From positions 372,001 through 436,000 of the forward strand of contig NZ_FNPH01000004.1 in NCBI RefSeq assembly GCF_900107255.1: a stretch of DNA of 64,000 nt, given 5' to 3'. A program made the translations under genes and the position numbers. Below the pieces are notes generated by a model. The model was given only the letters and a program-made list of their open reading frames with translations, made no database searches and was not told the DNA's origin. Numbering within the stretch: position 1 is the first letter of the stretch; the number at the start of each line of letters is the position of its first letter. Origin of the DNA: Micromonospora pattaloongensis. Lineage in GTDB: Bacteria > Actinomycetota > Actinomycetes > Mycobacteriales > Micromonosporaceae. Positions 61,974 through 64,000 of this stretch are shown piece by piece.

Positions 61974-62686
61974 CCGCGGGCAGCACGGCCGGAGAGAGCA
62001 CCGCCGCGGGCGGGCGGGCGAGCCGGCCGGTACGGATCCTGCTCGCCGACGACCAACCACTGCTGCGCACCGGGTTCCGGATGGTGCTCGGCGCCGAGGA
62101 GGACCTCGACATCGTCGGCGAGGCCGGCGACGGGGCCGAGGCGGTGGATCTCGCCCGTCGGCTGCTGCCCGACGTGGTGCTGATGGACATCCGGATGCCG
62201 CGCCTCGACGGGGTGGCCGCGACCCGCGCGATCGTCGACGCCCGGCTGCCGGTCCGCGTCCTCATTCTCACCACATTCGACCTCGACGAGTACGTCGTCG
62301 GCGCGCTGCGCGCCGGGGCCAGCGGCTTCCTCGCCAAGGACGTGCCCGCCGACGACCTGGTCGCCGCGATCCGGACGGTGGCCGCCGGCGAGGCGGTCGT
62401 GGCGCCCCGCATCCTCAAGCGCCTGCTCGATCGGTTCGCCGACGCGCTGCCCGACCCCGCTGCGGCGCCACCCAGGGCGCTCGACGTGCTGACCGAGCGC
62501 GAGCGCGAGGTGCTGCTGCAGGTGGCACGCGGGCTGTCGAATGCGGAGATCGCGCGGGCGCTGTCGGTCAGCGAGACGACGGTCAAGACGCACGTCGGGC
62601 ACGTGTTGACGAAGCTCGGGCTGCGCGACCGGGTGCAGGCGGTCGTGCTGGCGTACGAGTCGGGGTTGGTGCGGCCCCGCGGGTAG
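61970..62686 (+). CDS. NarL/LuxR-type response regulator
   Basis: A 238-residue regulator: receiver domain (22-140) with phospho-acceptor D73 in DVVLMDIRMPRLDG and K123 in FLAKDVPADD, then a LuxR HTH (LTEREREVLLQVARGLSNAE, IARALSVSETTVKTHVGHVL). The first 20 residues are a low-complexity, non-conserved extension; a start at a later codon is possible but ATG 61970 overlaps the kinase gene as expected. It likely controls the ABC transporter downstream, in the usual arrangement. Confidence 0.94.
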   Translation: MTAGSTAGESTAAGGRASRPVRILLADDQPLLRTGFRMVLGAEEDLDIVGEAGDGAEAVDLARRLLPDVVLMDIRMPRLDGVAATRAIVDARLPVRVLILTTFDLDEYVVGALRAGASGFLAKDVPADDLVAAIRTVAAGEAVVAPRILKRLLDRFADALPDPAAAPPRALDVLTEREREVLLQVARGLSNAEIARALSVSETTVKTHVGHVLTKLGLRDRVQAVVLAYESGLVRPRG

Positions 62687-63057
62687 CGGCGCTCCACACC
62701 GGACGGCCGCCGACGACCGGCGTCTCCTCCTCGGGTCGGATCGCGGACCGGCTGGCGGCGTACCCGGGGACGGTCCGCGCGCACAACGGCGGCCGTGCGC
62801 GCGGGCCCTACCGTGAGGTACGGCGGCCGGGCGACGGGCAAACAGCGCTGAAATCGGTGTTTCGGGCGAAAACGACGCGACCATGCCGGAGGATTCAGGG
62901 GGAACCCTGACCCGGCATAAGGGCGCACCCGCAGCAGGAAATCCGCGTACGGCTCACCCCTCGGGCGGAGGAGCCGCGACCTCCGGTCGCCGAGGATTAA
63001 TCCGCCGGCCACGCCGAGAGCGTGGCCGGTCCACAAGAGCTTTCTTCAGGAGGACCA
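62687..63057 (+). other. Structured leader upstream of the ABC transporter
   Basis: No gene is supported in these 371 bases. On the plus strand, 62883-62918 forms a two-part hairpin (ATGCCGG/CCGGCAT outer, TCAGGG/CCCTGA inner, GGAA loop). 62953-62979 and 63005-63029 give two further stems, the last CCGGCCACGC/GCGTGGCCGG with loop CGAGA being a perfect ten pairs, ending 19 bases before the AGGAGG site. Taken together this looks like a folded 5' leader, but no known riboswitch consensus was found. Confidence 0.45.
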
Positions 63058-63825
63058 GTGACGGCGACGGTAGCCCGCGATAATCAGGTGGCCGCCCGCG
63101 CGAACGACGTGTGGAAGGTGTACGGCAGCGGCGAGGCCCAGGTGATGGCGCTGCGCGGGGTGAGCGTGGAGTTCGAGCGGAGCCGCTTCACCGCGATCAT
63201 GGGCCCCTCCGGCTCCGGCAAGTCGACGCTCATGCACTGCCTCGCCGGCCTCGACTCGGTGACCCGGGGCCAGATCTCGATCGGCGACACGACGGTGACC
63301 GGGTTGGGCGACGCGGGACTCACCCGGCTGCGCCGCGACAAGGTGGGCTTCATCTTCCAGCAGTTCAACCTGCTGCCGACGCTGTCGGCCCGGGAGAACA
63401 TCCTGCTGCCGCTGGCGATCGCCGGCCGCAAACCCGACCCGGCCTGGTTCGACACGGTGATCGACACCGTCGGGCTGCGCGACCGGCTCGGCCACCGTCC
63501 GGCGCAGCTCTCGGGCGGCCAGCAGCAGCGGGTGGCGTGCGCCCGCGCGCTCGTCGCGCGCCCCGAGGTGATCTTCGCCGACGAACCGACCGGCAACCTG
63601 GACTCCCGCGCCGGCGCCGAGGTCCTCAACTTCCTGCGCAACTCCGTCAAGGAGCACGACCAGACCATCGTCATGGTCACCCACGATCCCGCCGCCGCCT
63701 CCTACGCCGACCGCGTCGTGTTCCTCGCCGACGGCCAGGTCGTGACCGAGTTGACCGGGCCGACACCGGAGACCGTGCTGGACACGATGAAGCGGCTCGA
63801 CGTGCTGGCCGAGGCGGACGTCTGA
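63058..63825 (+). CDS. ABC transporter ATP-binding protein (MacB/LolD type)
   Basis: A 255-residue ATPase: Walker A MGPSGSGKSTLMHCLAGLDS, Q-loop FIFQQFNLLPTLSARENILL, signature LSGGQQQRVACARALVARPE, Walker B VIFADEPTGNLDSRAGAEV and switch VTHDPAAASYADRVV. LolD/MacB ATPases power lipoprotein sorting, macrolide or peptide efflux, or FtsX-type signalling. The GTG at 63058 has AGGAGG (63048-63053) upstream. Its stop overlaps the start of the permease by one base (TGATG). Confidence 0.94.
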   Translation: MTATVARDNQVAARANDVWKVYGSGEAQVMALRGVSVEFERSRFTAIMGPSGSGKSTLMHCLAGLDSVTRGQISIGDTTVTGLGDAGLTRLRRDKVGFIFQQFNLLPTLSARENILLPLAIAGRKPDPAWFDTVIDTVGLRDRLGHRPAQLSGGQQQRVACARALVARPEVIFADEPTGNLDSRAGAEVLNFLRNSVKEHDQTIVMVTHDPAAASYADRVVFLADGQVVTELTGPTPETVLDTMKRLDVLAEADV

Positions 63826-64000
63826 TGCTGCGCGCCACACTCAAGAGTCTGCTCGCCCGGAAGCTGCGGCTGGTCCTGTCCGGGCTGGCCGTCGTGCTGG
63901 GCGTGATGTTCGTGTCCGGCGCGTTCGTGCTCACCGACACGCTTGGCCGCTCCTTCGACGCGGTGTTCAGCACCGCGTACTCAGAGGTCGACGTCGCGGT
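63825..64000 (+). CDS. FtsX/MacB-like ABC permease, 3' truncated by window end
   Basis: The first 58 residues are visible: MLRATLKSLLARKLRLVLSG, then AVVLGVMFVSGAFVLTDTLG and RSFDAVFSTAYSEVDVAV. This is the N-terminus, with a first membrane span and start of the periplasmic MacB-core domain, typical of FtsX-family permeases. It begins at ATG 63825 overlapping the ATPase stop, so the pair forms one transporter. Everything downstream lies outside the window. Confidence 0.85.
   Translation, partial: MLRATLKSLLARKLRLVLSGLAVVLGVMFVSGAFVLTDTLGRSFDAVFSTAYSEVDVA

Noticed and set aside
62883-63083. 66-residue frame in the leader as a regulatory leader peptide
   Set aside because: Poor ribosome site, Arg-rich without a regulatory codon run, and overlaps the ABC gene start.

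Overview
The window looks like a chromosomal segment of a high-GC actinomycete, most probably from the Micromonosporaceae. The reasons are the very high GC content, the frequent GTG starts and four-base start/stop overlaps, a complete Pup-proteasome locus (arc, dop, pup, prcB, prcA, pafA, pafB, pafC), RbpA with a sigma-R-type promoter, a HAIR (HspR) operator, and an N-terminal 'SER-repeat' spacer of a kind I recall from Micromonospora genomes. No rRNA, tRNA, CRISPR array, transposase or phage gene was seen.

Layout. 1-8.2 kb: the end of a WYL regulator, an Hsp20 gene broken by an amber codon behind an intact HAIR operator, a KdpE/KdpD-like two-component pair lacking the usual KdpD sensor module and joined to a KimA-like potassium transporter, an ArsR-SRPBCC pair, and a MerR-PP2C phosphatase fusion. 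8.2-14.7 kb: an accessory-looking run of small regulator/enzyme modules (HxlR/methyltransferase, a GlxA-type AraC regulator, a DUF-like membrane protein, MFS exporter plus ArsR-type regulator, LLM oxidoreductase), several with clear palindromic operators between divergent genes. 14.7-21.5 kb: a zinc-knuckle coiled-coil protein, a POT peptide transporter, rbpA, fxsA, and the ppm-lnt lipoprotein/polyprenol-mannose pair.

22-34.4 kb: the most distinctive region. A divergent cluster encodes lysine 2,3-aminomutase (kamA, + strand) and, on the - strand, kdd, an amidohydrolase, kamD, kamE, kal and a MutL/GlmL-type reactivase. This is the lysine fermentation pathway of anaerobic clostridia and fusobacteria in an actinomycete setting, but the cleavage enzyme Kce is absent and an amidohydrolase sits in the operon. 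An Lrp/AsnC regulator, an acyl-CoA dehydrogenase and an M24 peptidase follow nearby. A 527-base gap after mutL contains a possible small RNA.

34.4-48 kb: DUF4037 protein, a FEN-like exonuclease, HelY helicase, HAD phosphatase and pentapeptide protein, lipid kinase, tatC-tatA, pafC-pafB, a CDF transporter and DUF3866. 48-58.4 kb: pafA, then a dTDP-glucose dehydratase-like gene inserted on the opposite strand, then prcA, prcB, pup, dop, arc, a ferredoxin, a conserved hypothetical protein and tRNA m1A58 methyltransferase trmI. Together these tag proteins with Pup and degrade them, and PafBC controls the DNA-damage response. 58.4-64 kb: an M50/CBS intramembrane protease, a RecB-family Fe-S nuclease with a 15-bp minisatellite in its N-terminus, a NarL-type two-component system, and a structured leader in front of a MacB-type ABC transporter whose permease runs off the end.
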